Program-made: the position numbers and the translations under genes
Notes under the pieces: model-generated
The model's database searches: none
What the model was told of the DNA's origin: nothing
The model's input: the letters and a program-made list of their open reading frames with translations, nothing else
Assembly: GCF_047948215.1 (NCBI RefSeq)
Contig: NC_134455.1
Span: forward strand, 165,522,575 to 165,586,574
DNA: 64,000 bases
Reading direction: 5' to 3'
From: Lycorma delicatula
Lineage: Eukaryota > Arthropoda > Insecta > Hemiptera > Fulgoridae
Shown: positions 54,201 to 57,690 of the stretch, piece after piece
Layout: every line of letters begins with the position of its first letter
Numbering within the stretch: position 1 is the first letter of the stretch

Positions 54201-56086
54201 GCATGAAATTATCTTGTAGAAATACACTTAATACTCCACTCAAAAGACACCACCGCCATTGAATATCTACGCAAGATCACAGATATATTTATAAACACAT
54301 CCACATCAGAGATCCATGCAAAACATTTCTATAAATTTTGGTGTTTTATGAAAAAAATTAGTTTTATATCGATGTCAGTTTTTTAATTTGTTTCTAATGT
54401 TATAAATTAAATTATTTCTTATAAAAAATAGGGTTAGGAAATTTTAAAAATAACTTTATCAATAAATACATCTAATAAAATTTTTTTAAAAGTGGTTACT
54501 TAATAATTAAGGGATGAAGAAATCAAATTCATTACAACCCTACTTGATTATTATTCCTATAACTAAATTTAACTACAATATCCTTTAATTTTATATTTAA
54601 CTATCAATTAGGTCGGTGTTATTTAATATCAAAGCCGTTTATCTATTATTCCAATTTTTATCCGAGATAAAATGAACCGGTAGTAGATAAGAACTAGTAG
54701 TATTATACTACGAACGAAGGAAATTGATTCTCCAGAAAAATTGGAACAATCATTACGTTTTGGAGTCACCAAAAAAAAAAAAAATTTTTCTTCCTACATA
54801 ACGAAAATATTTATTTTATGATATTATACACTTATTTAACAAACTAAAGAAATACCAAAAATAATAAACCTTAAATACGAAATCGACTGTTTTTATTATT
54901 TTAAATACATAAATTTCTAACTTTTTACAAGTTATTTGTTTGTTTTTAATTCAAGACGCGTTACTAATACGCAAAATATTATTTTTTTGTAAATTTGTAT
55001 GTGAATGTAATAACATTATCTGTAACTAATAAGGCATATCTGTAACCCTATCATAAAATGTAACATAACAATTGTTATACAGCAAAACGTAACACACATA
55101 TCTGTAACAATCAAAACGTTACGGCTCAATACATATGCGAGTAAACTAATAAACCGTAGGTTAGTCCAGGTTAAATTAAGCAATTTAAAGGCCTTGATAA
55201 ATGTTATACGAAACATAAATTACGAAACTTATTTATTTCGGTAACGTTATATAAGATTGTGCTTAGTATCAAGACATTTAAAAAATCATCGATAAACATT
55301 TGCTGAAAGAAACCGGAAAACATAATTCGGGACAAATAGTTACTTGGAACTCTAAAACAATACAGCGGTCATCTCAGATAAAAAAAAAAAAAAAAAACTA
55401 TTTAAAAATATACTTTAATCAATCTTATATTTTAGCAATCGTTCCAGTAACTAAACTGACAAAAACCTGAGATACAAATTACGCCAAAGTTAAGCGTTTA
55501 AAAATTACAAACATGCATAATACTTTGAATTTAATCAGTTGATAAATGTTTCTTCAACAAAAATTTATTCTTCCAAAAAAAAAACCTTAAAAAGTTTTTG
55601 AATCGACAAAAATGAATAATTTTGATAAATTCACTACGATTAATAATGATAATTCTTTTCATGTAAGTGTGGATAACCAATGTCGTCAATGAGGACCAAC
55701 AGCAAGTTTGATAATAAATTGAATGAAAGGACTAGCAAACATATCAGAAATAAATGCAAAACCTGAAAGACCAGGGCTATAAACTCTCTTAACAGCGTTT
55801 AAACAAAAAGAATGCTGTAATTCTATTTTTATTTATTACTTTTTTTATTTTAATAAGTGCCTGTGATATTTTAATAAAGTATTTGTCATTGTAAATACAA
55901 AATCTATCAAAATACTAAAACCAGCAATAAATAATCAATCGCAAAAATAAATACAAAAAAAAATCGAACCTGCTTCGCTTTGGCCTTGGCACGTGACAGC
56001 TCTTCGTGATCATGATGGCTTTGGTTCGCGCTGTTCTCCGTCAACAGCGTCTGTAAATATTGTTCATACTGAGCCAGCCTCTGCAC
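14281..56086 (-). CDS. ARHGAP20: DH-PH-RA-RhoGAP protein, ARHGAP20 family (11 exons joined)
   Basis: Joined minus-strand exons: 56086-55970, 51116-51018, 46623-46247, 29339-29213, 28076-27929, 25488-25362, 22723-22552, 21299-21028, 19506-19220, 17378-17119, 15501-14281. Each junction has GT/AG, and the phases (0,0,2,0,1,2,0,2,1,0) match throughout. The result is 1,068 residues and a stop, open at the N-terminus. Numbered from the first visible residue: DH C-terminal part 1-70, PH about 113-215, RA about 226-325, RhoGAP about 364-565, disordered Ser/Pro tail 566-1068. In vertebrates ARHGAP20 is a Rho GAP controlled by Rap1 binding to its RA domain; the same role is inferred here. The DH part is not in vertebrate ARHGAP20 as I know it. 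The family call rests on remembered similarity across PH, RA and RhoGAP, and not on a database search. Confidence 0.85.
15502..17118 (-). other. Intron before the last exon
   Basis: GTAAGT donor at 17118-17113 and CAG acceptor at 15504-15502. Two imperfect direct repeats (landmark TTTTAAACACTTCWAATCTA) lie at about 15,600-15,690 and 16,090-16,170 and suggest an unclassified dispersed element. No coding content is seen. Confidence 0.6.
17119..17378 (-). CDS. ARHGAP20: RhoGAP gene exon: conserved acidic-serine linker
   Basis: The acceptor TTTTGTTGCAG and donor CTT/GTAAGT bound 260 nt, entering at phase 1 and leaving at phase 0. The peptide has RRDDSSIDSLECSPPPRK soon after the start; a similar DSS-x-DSLE motif follows the RhoGAP domain in vertebrate ARHGAP20, which supports orthology. 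Next come a Ser/Thr/acidic stretch (TPDEEESGSTSSSGYDP) and a more ordered end (KVFYIGEFLNTHYG). There is no known catalytic role. Clusters of S/T next to acidic residues would suit casein-kinase-type phosphorylation, which is an inference. Confidence 0.88.
17379..19219 (-). other. Intron holding a Tc1-like relic
   Basis: GTAAGT donor at 19219 and CAG acceptor at 17381-17379. Apart from the Tc1-like transposase relic at about 17,770-18,290 the sequence is A+T-rich with no other recognisable content. Confidence 0.65.
17770..18290 (-). pseudogene. Degraded Tc1-like transposase
   Basis: Reading minus from the high coordinate, frame-shifted blocks follow Tc1 order: QIASECGFGQGTVNILKQF (helix-turn-helix), KCGHKRKTTLKQD (linker), DTKLSAVNLN and ELVASGTDL (second helix-turn-helix), and the longest intact frame (18021-17773), with KKMFWSCFTF, LLLSVNGKLKSDVYIKILKE and QDRFPQ. 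These correspond to the catalytic-domain segments VMFWGCFS and G-x-LNSDxYIxIL of the family. Several stops and frame changes show it is dead. It sits in the sense orientation of the host gene. Confidence 0.72.
19220..19506 (-). CDS. ARHGAP20: RhoGAP gene exon: C-terminal half of the RhoGAP domain
   Basis: The acceptor CTTTCTTACAG and donor GACT/GTAAGT bound 287 nt (in at phase 2, out at phase 1). The peptide contains VLQQLPKANHTLLAHFLCVL and then NLMSAANLGVCVGPSLLW, the conserved RhoGAP segments LP-x-N-x2-L-x2-L and N-x-M-x4-L-x4-GP. The asparagine of NLM matches the residue that stabilises the transition state in p50RhoGAP. The domain ends with VPTLVESLITNCQFLLG. The exon closes with an acidic linker, GDPRDSGTEESD. 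Nothing is missing from the family's conserved set. Confidence 0.95.
19507..21027 (-). other. Intron holding a foldback repeat family
   Basis: GTGAGT donor at 21027 and CAG acceptor at 19509-19507. It contains two inverted arms and a third copy of one repeat unit, described separately. The remainder is A/T-rich. Confidence 0.65.
19700..20540. repeat. Inverted-repeat element with a third arm copy
   Basis: An arm at about 19,700-19,870 is the imperfect reverse complement of one at about 20,095-20,236. Shared landmarks read on the plus strand of the left arm are: AAATAAACCACC, AGTACAGAATATT, CTTACCTTAAT and TATTGCATAATAAAAAT. A third copy, in the same orientation as the right arm, occupies about 20,385-20,540. 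The layout suggests a foldback element or MITE pair with an extra partial copy. A motif next to the third copy (CAGTTCAAATAAAAGGTAAG, about 20,325) recurs near 25,976, so the family is dispersed. Confidence 0.72.
21028..21299 (-). CDS. ARHGAP20: RhoGAP gene exon: N-terminal half of the RhoGAP domain with arginine finger
   Basis: The acceptor TTTTTGCAG and donor AAGGG/GTGAGT bound 272 nt (in at phase 0, out at phase 2). The peptide reads VFTKGPFTQGIFRKSANARL. The arginine in GIFRKSA is the catalytic arginine finger of RhoGAP domains, position 407 in the partial protein. Further on, VPVLVTAALLKDFLRSLPDP carries the conserved Lys and Arg of the LK-x-FLR-x-LP-x-PL motif that packs against the arginine-finger loop. 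With the asparagine in the next exon, the full catalytic set is present, so GAP activity is expected. Which GTPase it acts on cannot be told from the sequence; RhoA is reported for mammalian ARHGAP20. Confidence 0.96.
21399..21452. repeat. Near-perfect hairpin, about 25-bp arms
   Basis: The left arm begins ATGTATGTCAAATACATGGT and the right arm (21,428-21,452) is its reverse complement with about one or two mismatches. The loop is about 4 bp. It may be a tiny foldback element. Confidence 0.8.
22005..22031. repeat. (TG)n microsatellite
   Basis: An uninterrupted run of TG dinucleotides in an intron; a likely length polymorphism. Confidence 0.95.
22552..22723 (-). CDS. ARHGAP20: RhoGAP gene exon: basic linker into the RhoGAP domain
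   Basis: The acceptor TATAATTCTAG and donor GTCATG/GTAAGA bound 172 nt (in at phase 2, out at phase 0). The first half is strongly basic (SEVKKSGKKGGRIRIGQVFR), resembling the basic stretch between RA and RhoGAP in vertebrate ARHGAP20. The second half, LFGQPLTKVCDGETLPRSVM, starts the RhoGAP fold: the FG-x-PL motif and the LP-x-x-V helix correspond to the first helices of the domain. The basic stretch could bind membranes or act as a nuclear signal, an inference only. Confidence 0.92.
22724..25361 (-). other. Intron holding a LINE relic
   Basis: The donor AG/GTTTGT at 25361 is weaker than the others, and the acceptor is TCTAG at 22725-22724. The middle third is a decayed RNase H-type retrotransposon (23,640-25,025). 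The flanks are A/T-rich. Confidence 0.65.
23640..25025 (-). pseudogene. Non-LTR retrotransposon relic (RT end, RNase H, zinc knuckle)
   Basis: Reading minus, the best-preserved part (24,932-24,732) gives FYCSLVHSQLDYGCIVYSS and VLKMLDALHQSFLHLVTGVF, the end of a Jockey/I-type reverse transcriptase. Downstream, with stops and frame changes, come RNase H landmarks: IYTDG..KQNNDIGC, WELYAI, CSDS..S..ALEDSYSTHSI and VGIPGTELMDSAAKDA. Last is a CCHH/CCHC-like remnant with GHNKAAHRHLMSLESPP and LTLHHILV. The order matches the C-terminal half of an RNase H-bearing LINE. The 5' half and the upstream ORF are missing. It lies in the sense orientation of the host gene. Confidence 0.82.
25362..25488 (-). 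CDS. ARHGAP20: RhoGAP gene exon: end of the RA domain
   Basis: The acceptor TTATTTGTAG and donor CTTAG/GTTTGT bound 127 nt (in at phase 1, out at phase 2). The peptide, HERPFAIKLSCLREGLSSEE then CHFILR, completes the ubiquitin-like RA fold. HERPFAIKLSCLR aligns with the HEYPYGIKMSHLR segment of vertebrate ARHGAP20, and CHFILR matches its CQFILK end. RA domains bind Ras-family GTPases, and Rap1 is the known partner for this family. The donor is the weakest in the gene, so some isoform variation at this junction is possible. Confidence 0.92.
26130..26720 (-). pseudogene. Degraded reverse transcriptase of a second LINE type
   Basis: Reading minus, and shifting frames, the blocks are: EEKQYGFRRGV, GDTTGLLGVIRERYLERRRR then VYVAFVDL.KVF (the RT motif in which family members read FVDLEKAFD), NKKAVL, and a later YLEKRINCFLNGKRRIKLDD. 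These follow the order of fingers and palm in LINEs whose RT and endonuclease are fused. It is a different lineage from the RNase H-bearing relic in the preceding intron. Multiple stops show it is dead. Confidence 0.68.
27080..27109. repeat. Perfect 30-bp palindrome
   Basis: Arms of 15 bp (left CTTACTGTCATAGTT) meet without a spacer at 27094/27095. The arm sequence is related to the hairpin at 28,349-28,388. Confidence 0.92.
27212..27241. repeat. (AT)n microsatellite
   Basis: A simple run of AT dinucleotides. Confidence 0.95.
27242..27560. repeat. Possible dispersed repeat
   Basis: A less A+T-rich block with phrases typical of insect interspersed repeats, such as TACAAAGTTCTCCTGGGAC, CCTAAAATGCTTCG and TGTGAGTTATGG. 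Only one copy is in the window, and it begins right after an (AT)n run. The call rests on general resemblance. Confidence 0.3.
27929..28076 (-). CDS. ARHGAP20: RhoGAP gene exon: core of the RA domain
   Basis: The acceptor AATGTTACAG and donor ATAG/GTAATT bound 148 nt (in at phase 0, out at phase 1). The peptide begins CKTFSVGPDETARDCIKQAL, the first beta strands and helix of an RA domain, and ends FQLWAKTAREEAPYPLIG. The latter aligns closely with the QLWVNSGKEEAPYPLIG stretch of vertebrate ARHGAP20, the best single match supporting the family call. Confidence 0.95.
28349..28388. repeat. Perfect hairpin with TTCG loop
   Basis: The left arm TTTACTGTTATAATTAAC (28,349-28,366) and its exact reverse complement (28,371-28,388) are separated by TTCG, a tetraloop that is especially stable in RNA when closed by C-G, as it is here. 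Confidence 0.92.
28635..28902. repeat. Long hairpin, arms of about 120 bp
   Basis: From about 28,635 the sequence GATACACTAGAGGTAAGGTA and following bases reappear as their reverse complement ending about 28,902, around a loop of about 20 bp near 28,761-28,780. Landmarks in both arms: GAGGATGTGCAG, AACTTCCTCTTTCATAAAAT, TATTAGGAATG, a long A or T run, and AAAGAAAAATGTTGACTT. Mismatches are few, so it is either young or maintained. It may be a foldback MITE or a hairpin-RNA source. It is transcribed as part of the host gene's intron. Confidence 0.9.
29213..29339 (-). CDS. ARHGAP20: RhoGAP gene exon: PH C-terminal helix and start of RA
   Basis: The acceptor TTTTATTTTAG and donor GAATAT/GTAAGT bound 127 nt (in at phase 2, out at phase 0). 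TQAARDLWWSKLSEVLLAEK is the amphipathic C-terminal helix of the PH domain, with the conserved tryptophan that packs the barrel. After a short linker, NIQVVYYDLSTSIEY begins the RA domain. Joined directly to the PH exon it reads ATFT/TQAARDLWW, aligning without a gap to ATFSSPEQKDKWL of vertebrate ARHGAP20. Confidence 0.92.
29590..29752 (-). pseudogene. Unrecognised coding relic
   Basis: From an ATG at 29752-29750 the minus strand reads MPTLAGNRTRNLTFEVYDDD and about ten more residues to a TGA. A shift of frame then continues with ESSFICDLQTAKFIGGALGH until A/T-rich sequence. Its composition is protein-like and less A+T-rich than the surroundings. I do not recognise the family. It could be a fragment of a processed pseudogene or of a transposon protein. 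There is no clear splice context. Confidence 0.4.
32314..32393 (-). CDS. Candidate alternative first exon of the RhoGAP gene
   Basis: An ATG at 32393-32391 opens 26 codons plus two bases (starting MSCCWGYGSAF) and ends at a good donor, AATGT/GTAAGA. The outgoing phase (2) is what the exon at 29339 needs, and the joint would read VYNV-TQAARDLWW. The segment and its upstream flank (to about 32,530) are less A+T-rich than the rest of the intron. An isoform started here would lack DH and most of PH. The peptide itself has no recognised motif, a competing ATG in another frame lies at about 32373, and no TATA box was identified, so this is a hypothesis. Confidence 0.3.
33270..33600 (+). repeat. Dispersed repeat, copy B
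   Basis: Second copy of the repeat described at 9515-9970, in the same orientation and lacking about 140 bp present in copy A. It carries the same landmark TGTTGTAACATCTAGTTGTG. Confidence 0.8.
34930..35115 (-). repeat. tRNA-derived SINE-like sequence
   Basis: Read minus, the 5' part has CTCGGTGGCTCAAACTG (A-box-like), then GGTTCCGGGTTCGATTCC (B-box: GGTTCGATTCC), about 45 bp apart as in RNA polymerase III promoters. A non-tRNA body follows. No flanking duplication was found. It differs from the other two SINE types in the window. Confidence 0.55.
36371..36691 (-). mobile_element. SINE insertion with 13-bp target duplication
   Basis: TAATACACCACGC occurs at 36,371-36,383 and again at 36,679-36,691, bracketing about 295 bp. 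Read minus, the insert starts with a tRNA-like head: GAGTTGGTCTAGTGGTGAAC (A-box), then GAGTTCCAACGATCAAATCC (degenerate B-box). It ends with an A-rich tail (AAACATGAAAAAAAATCAG). Target duplication, tRNA head and A-rich tail together define a retroposed SINE. The intact duplication suggests a fairly recent insertion. Confidence 0.88.
39000..40150 (-). pseudogene. Degraded DDE transposase
   Basis: Reading minus from 40,150 down, with stops and frame changes: RDKLHARNLWKSFRRMGLRW then KKTEKNRKVLL (winged-helix end), a D-x-LYIRNT block that fits the LDETYIHS catalytic motif of related transposases, NLPSRSAFVIKNV (fits VIDNAPYH, second catalytic Asp lost), then RRNIPRLIDKVITELYEIVR, IIGVL.SQGFKVVPVPPERK (fits LPPYHPDLNPIE), and LVKTKIKCQVSEE. 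The order matches a DDE-domain transposase group common in arthropod genomes, related to Tc1/mariner. No TIRs were located. Confidence 0.65.
42640..42889. other. GC-richer island ending in an (AT)n run
   Basis: The block is clearly richer in G and C than its surroundings and contains several CG dinucleotides, including CGTCGAAACGACGG near 42,852 just before the (AT)n run at 42,868-42,889. No ORF or splice-bounded exon was found on either strand. It may be a promoter or untranslated exon, or a piece of a mobile element. Confidence 0.35.
43435..43560 (-). repeat. tRNA-derived SINE, copy 1
   Basis: Read minus: GAGGTCCCGGGTTCGAATCC (perfect B-box GGTTCGAATCC), then CATTTCTATATCCCACGCAC and AAGCTTCAAGC. 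The same order of motifs appears at 52,565-52,710 on the plus strand. The A-box part is degenerate. Not a tRNA gene, because no complete cloverleaf forms. Confidence 0.8.
44273..44283 (+). repeat. G11 homopolymer
   Basis: Eleven consecutive G residues, an outlier in a genome dominated by A/T runs. Confidence 0.95.
44620..44960. repeat. Possible dispersed repeat around the candidate microexon
   Basis: A block less A+T-rich than its flanks, ending near TATATATATAA. It contains phrases such as GTCCCGAGATGGCTCTATAG that look repeat-derived. Only one copy is in the window. Confidence 0.3.
44765..44785 (-). CDS. Candidate 21-nt microexon
   Basis: On the minus strand AAAATTTCAG is followed by 21 nt and then a strong donor, GTAAGTACT. 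Inserted between the PH exon and the next exon it keeps the frame and adds seven residues without a stop: ATFT-SFWAAPS-TQAARD. This would lengthen the loop before the last PH helix. It is GC-rich in an A/T-rich intron. Chance occurrence is possible, and it may lie in repeat-derived sequence. Confidence 0.28.
46247..46623 (-). CDS. ARHGAP20: RhoGAP gene exon: PH domain beta barrel
   Basis: The acceptor GAATTTTGTTTTAG and donor TTTAC/GTAAGT bound 377 nt (in at phase 0, out at phase 2). A basic, Ser-rich start (MKGLMRKRSGTAARLQRAL) leads into the PH barrel: KRQFLMEAPVQFTTG, QERHLFLFNDLLLVAKAR (strands 3-4), FKLKDKVRVSELW, and SFVLGWPTTNVVATF. This matches vertebrate ARHGAP20 closely, including LFLFND, VAK, FK-K and SFVLGWPT. 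PH domains bind phosphoinositides or proteins. An in-frame ATG is the second codon, so a shorter protein could start here if a promoter lay just upstream. Confidence 0.95.
46624..51017 (-). other. Intron between DH and PH parts
   Basis: GTAAGA donor at 51017 and TTTTAG acceptor at 46625-46624. It holds a compound AC/AT/GT microsatellite (47,562-47,605) and a less A+T-rich patch at about 49,260-49,370. Open frames such as those near 46,812-47,067 are low-complexity Lys/Asn-rich translations with no support. Nothing else is recognised. Confidence 0.6.
47562..47605. repeat. Compound microsatellite that folds on itself
   Basis: (AC)n followed by (AT)n and then (GT)n; the AC and GT runs are complementary, so the array can form a long hairpin with an AT-rich top. 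Confidence 0.9.
51018..51116 (-). CDS. ARHGAP20: RhoGAP gene exon: end of the DH domain and DH-PH linker
   Basis: The acceptor CTGATTACAG and donor ACTATG/GTAAGA bound 99 nt, phase 0 at both ends. The 33-residue peptide, AVKRGQEESDLERIQDLF then PNDALHLYDKDVLTM, continues the helix from the exon before. The order helix, ERIQ-x-LF, then a short hydrophobic linker into PH resembles the C-terminal end of Dbl-homology domains, in which E-x3-L-x2-I follows the last helix. The codons are clearly less A+T-rich than the intron, which supports real coding sequence. Confidence 0.85.
51569..51645. repeat. 32-bp tandem repeat, about 2.4 copies
   Basis: Two identical 32-bp units beginning TCACAATTCCTTAATATATT are followed by a partial third (TCACAATTCCTTA). 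Confidence 0.92.
52565..52710 (+). repeat. tRNA-derived SINE, copy 2
   Basis: GCCGATCTACGTGGGGGAGT then GGTAGCC gives a tRNA-like 5' end with an A-box. GGTCCTGGGTTCAAATCCCC holds the B-box, and GTCGGCA can pair with the GCCGAT start like an acceptor stem. The body continues CATTTCCATATCCCACGCAC and AAGCTTCAAGG, as in copy 1 on the opposite strand. The downstream non-tRNA body and the second copy identify a SINE and not a tRNA gene. Confidence 0.82.
52740..53200. repeat. Probable transposable-element sequence
   Basis: A block less A+T-rich than its flanks with the phrase GGATAAACCGATTTTGATGA then AATTTTGTACAC, a wording often found in insect interspersed repeats. It starts soon after the SINE. 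Frames on the minus strand are broken and unrecognised. Confidence 0.4.
55970..56086 (-). CDS. ARHGAP20: RhoGAP gene exon: DH domain, conserved last-helix region
   Basis: Bounded by acceptor GGTTTTAG and donor AAGCAG/GTTCGA, 117 nt, phase 0 at both ends. The peptide VQRLAQYEQYLQTLL then HHDHEELSRAKAKAKQ fits the third conserved region of Dbl-homology domains: (P)-V-Q-R-L-x-R-Y-x-L-L-L-x2-L-L, then H-x-D-x3-L-x2-A. The usual Arg before Tyr is Gln here and one Leu is Tyr, so exchange activity is not assured. This is the most upstream exon found. Because it starts mid-domain at phase 0, more exons must lie beyond. Confidence 0.8.
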
Positions 56087-57649
56087 CTAAAACCAATACG
56101 AAAACAAAAAATTATATAAGGTCAGAATATTCAAACACAATTTCTGGAAATATATAAACGATTATACAAACAAATTAGATCAAAATTACAAATGAAGTTA
56201 TCAAACGGTAAAGGTTTCACTAGATAAGTTATACAGTAAAGGTAAATATTAGATAACTTAAATATTAATATTTTGTTCGTGTCATATTTTTAAATTGTTA
56301 AAAAGTCTTATTTAACGTAGAAACAGTCAAATAAAAACCTTATAATAATAATTAAGAAACATTTAACATGATGGACAGGTTATAATACAAAAAAAAAAAT
56401 TACTTTATAATTTTCAATGTTACAATAGGTCTTTATTATAAAAGTAAAGTAGCAGTACTGTGTTTTGTCACCGCAGCTCTACACGACGCTGAATAAAATT
56501 TAACAGAGCTAAGAAAAACCAACGTCTGAGATAGAGTGGAAGTAGCGTTAACCAAATAGCTTGTCAAAATAAGAAGGGCTCTCCAACATATGTAATTATT
56601 AAGAAATAAATTACAATTCTCTACATTTCAAAACTTTTTATCATTCATATCCATCACAGAGCGATAGTTATTTATTGATATTATTTCATCTCTAATGTCA
56701 ACCATAACAAACACAATAGAAATGTAAATAATTAAGATAGACAATAAAAACCGACCGGCCGTGGCCAGAAACCAAAATACCGGTCATGAACTACAATTAC
56801 CATGCGATTGCAACGGTATGATTACAGCAAAGAGATGAACCCAGAATTAAAATAACGGTATAATATAAAAGCTAGCGTGACAACGTAACCGCCCAATCCG
56901 ACTAAATCACAATTACAATTAAGCCAATAATGAGTGTAAATAAAGGAAAAAACAAAGATGAATAAATTACGTAACTATCATTATACCCGGAACACAATAA
57001 TTTAATATTCTCAAATATTTTCTCGTACATGTCAACTACTTTTCTTATATCACGCTAGCACTAATATTTAATCTTTTTCGTACGCATCGCACCGAAGTTG
57101 AACTTTTAAAAATTTTATATATTTAATAACGTAAGCATGCCTGTAAATGAAACCTATTCTTACTGAGGATGTACTACACTCAGGTAAGAATGAATTCATT
57201 TTGAACAAGGATTGTCTAATTCGAAATAAAACAAAACTCAACTCTTCATCGTTAAATATACTGAACAATTTAGAAAAATTTAATAACATTGGCTACAAAA
57301 AACCTTTTTTTCACTAAATATTAGGTCGTTCTTAGACTCAGGCAAAGATTTCTAGAATTTGACGATTAATAAGTATTTCTGAAACGGTAAAAATGGTATC
57401 AAGAAATGATTACCATACTATGGAAAAAACTAGTAAAAAAACGAAAAAATATAAAGAATTTTCCTCATGATTGGTTAAAAATAATTCTTCTATATTATTC
57501 GTAATTTCATTAGTTTTAATATGTTCACTCAATTATTACGAATTTTTCAGTGGAAACAATTTGCAACCTTGCTATCTGTAGTAGATACAAAGATTTGAAT
57601 TATTTTTATATAAAAAATAAACTCCGTATTTTTTCTGTACATTAGCAGC

Positions 57650-57690
<41 letters not shown>

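Larger units (their letters stand above)
51117..55969 (-). other. Intron with a SINE and TE-like repeats
   Basis: The donor GTTCGA at 55969 is weak, with CAG before it; the acceptor is CAG at 51119-51117. It contains a 32-bp tandem repeat (51,569-51,645), a short inverted repeat (ATCCTTGACAGG / CCTGTCAAGGAT, about 51,928-52,017), a SINE (52,565-52,710) and TE-like sequence to 53,200. From 53,200 to 55,969 only A/T-rich sequence is seen. Confidence 0.6.
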
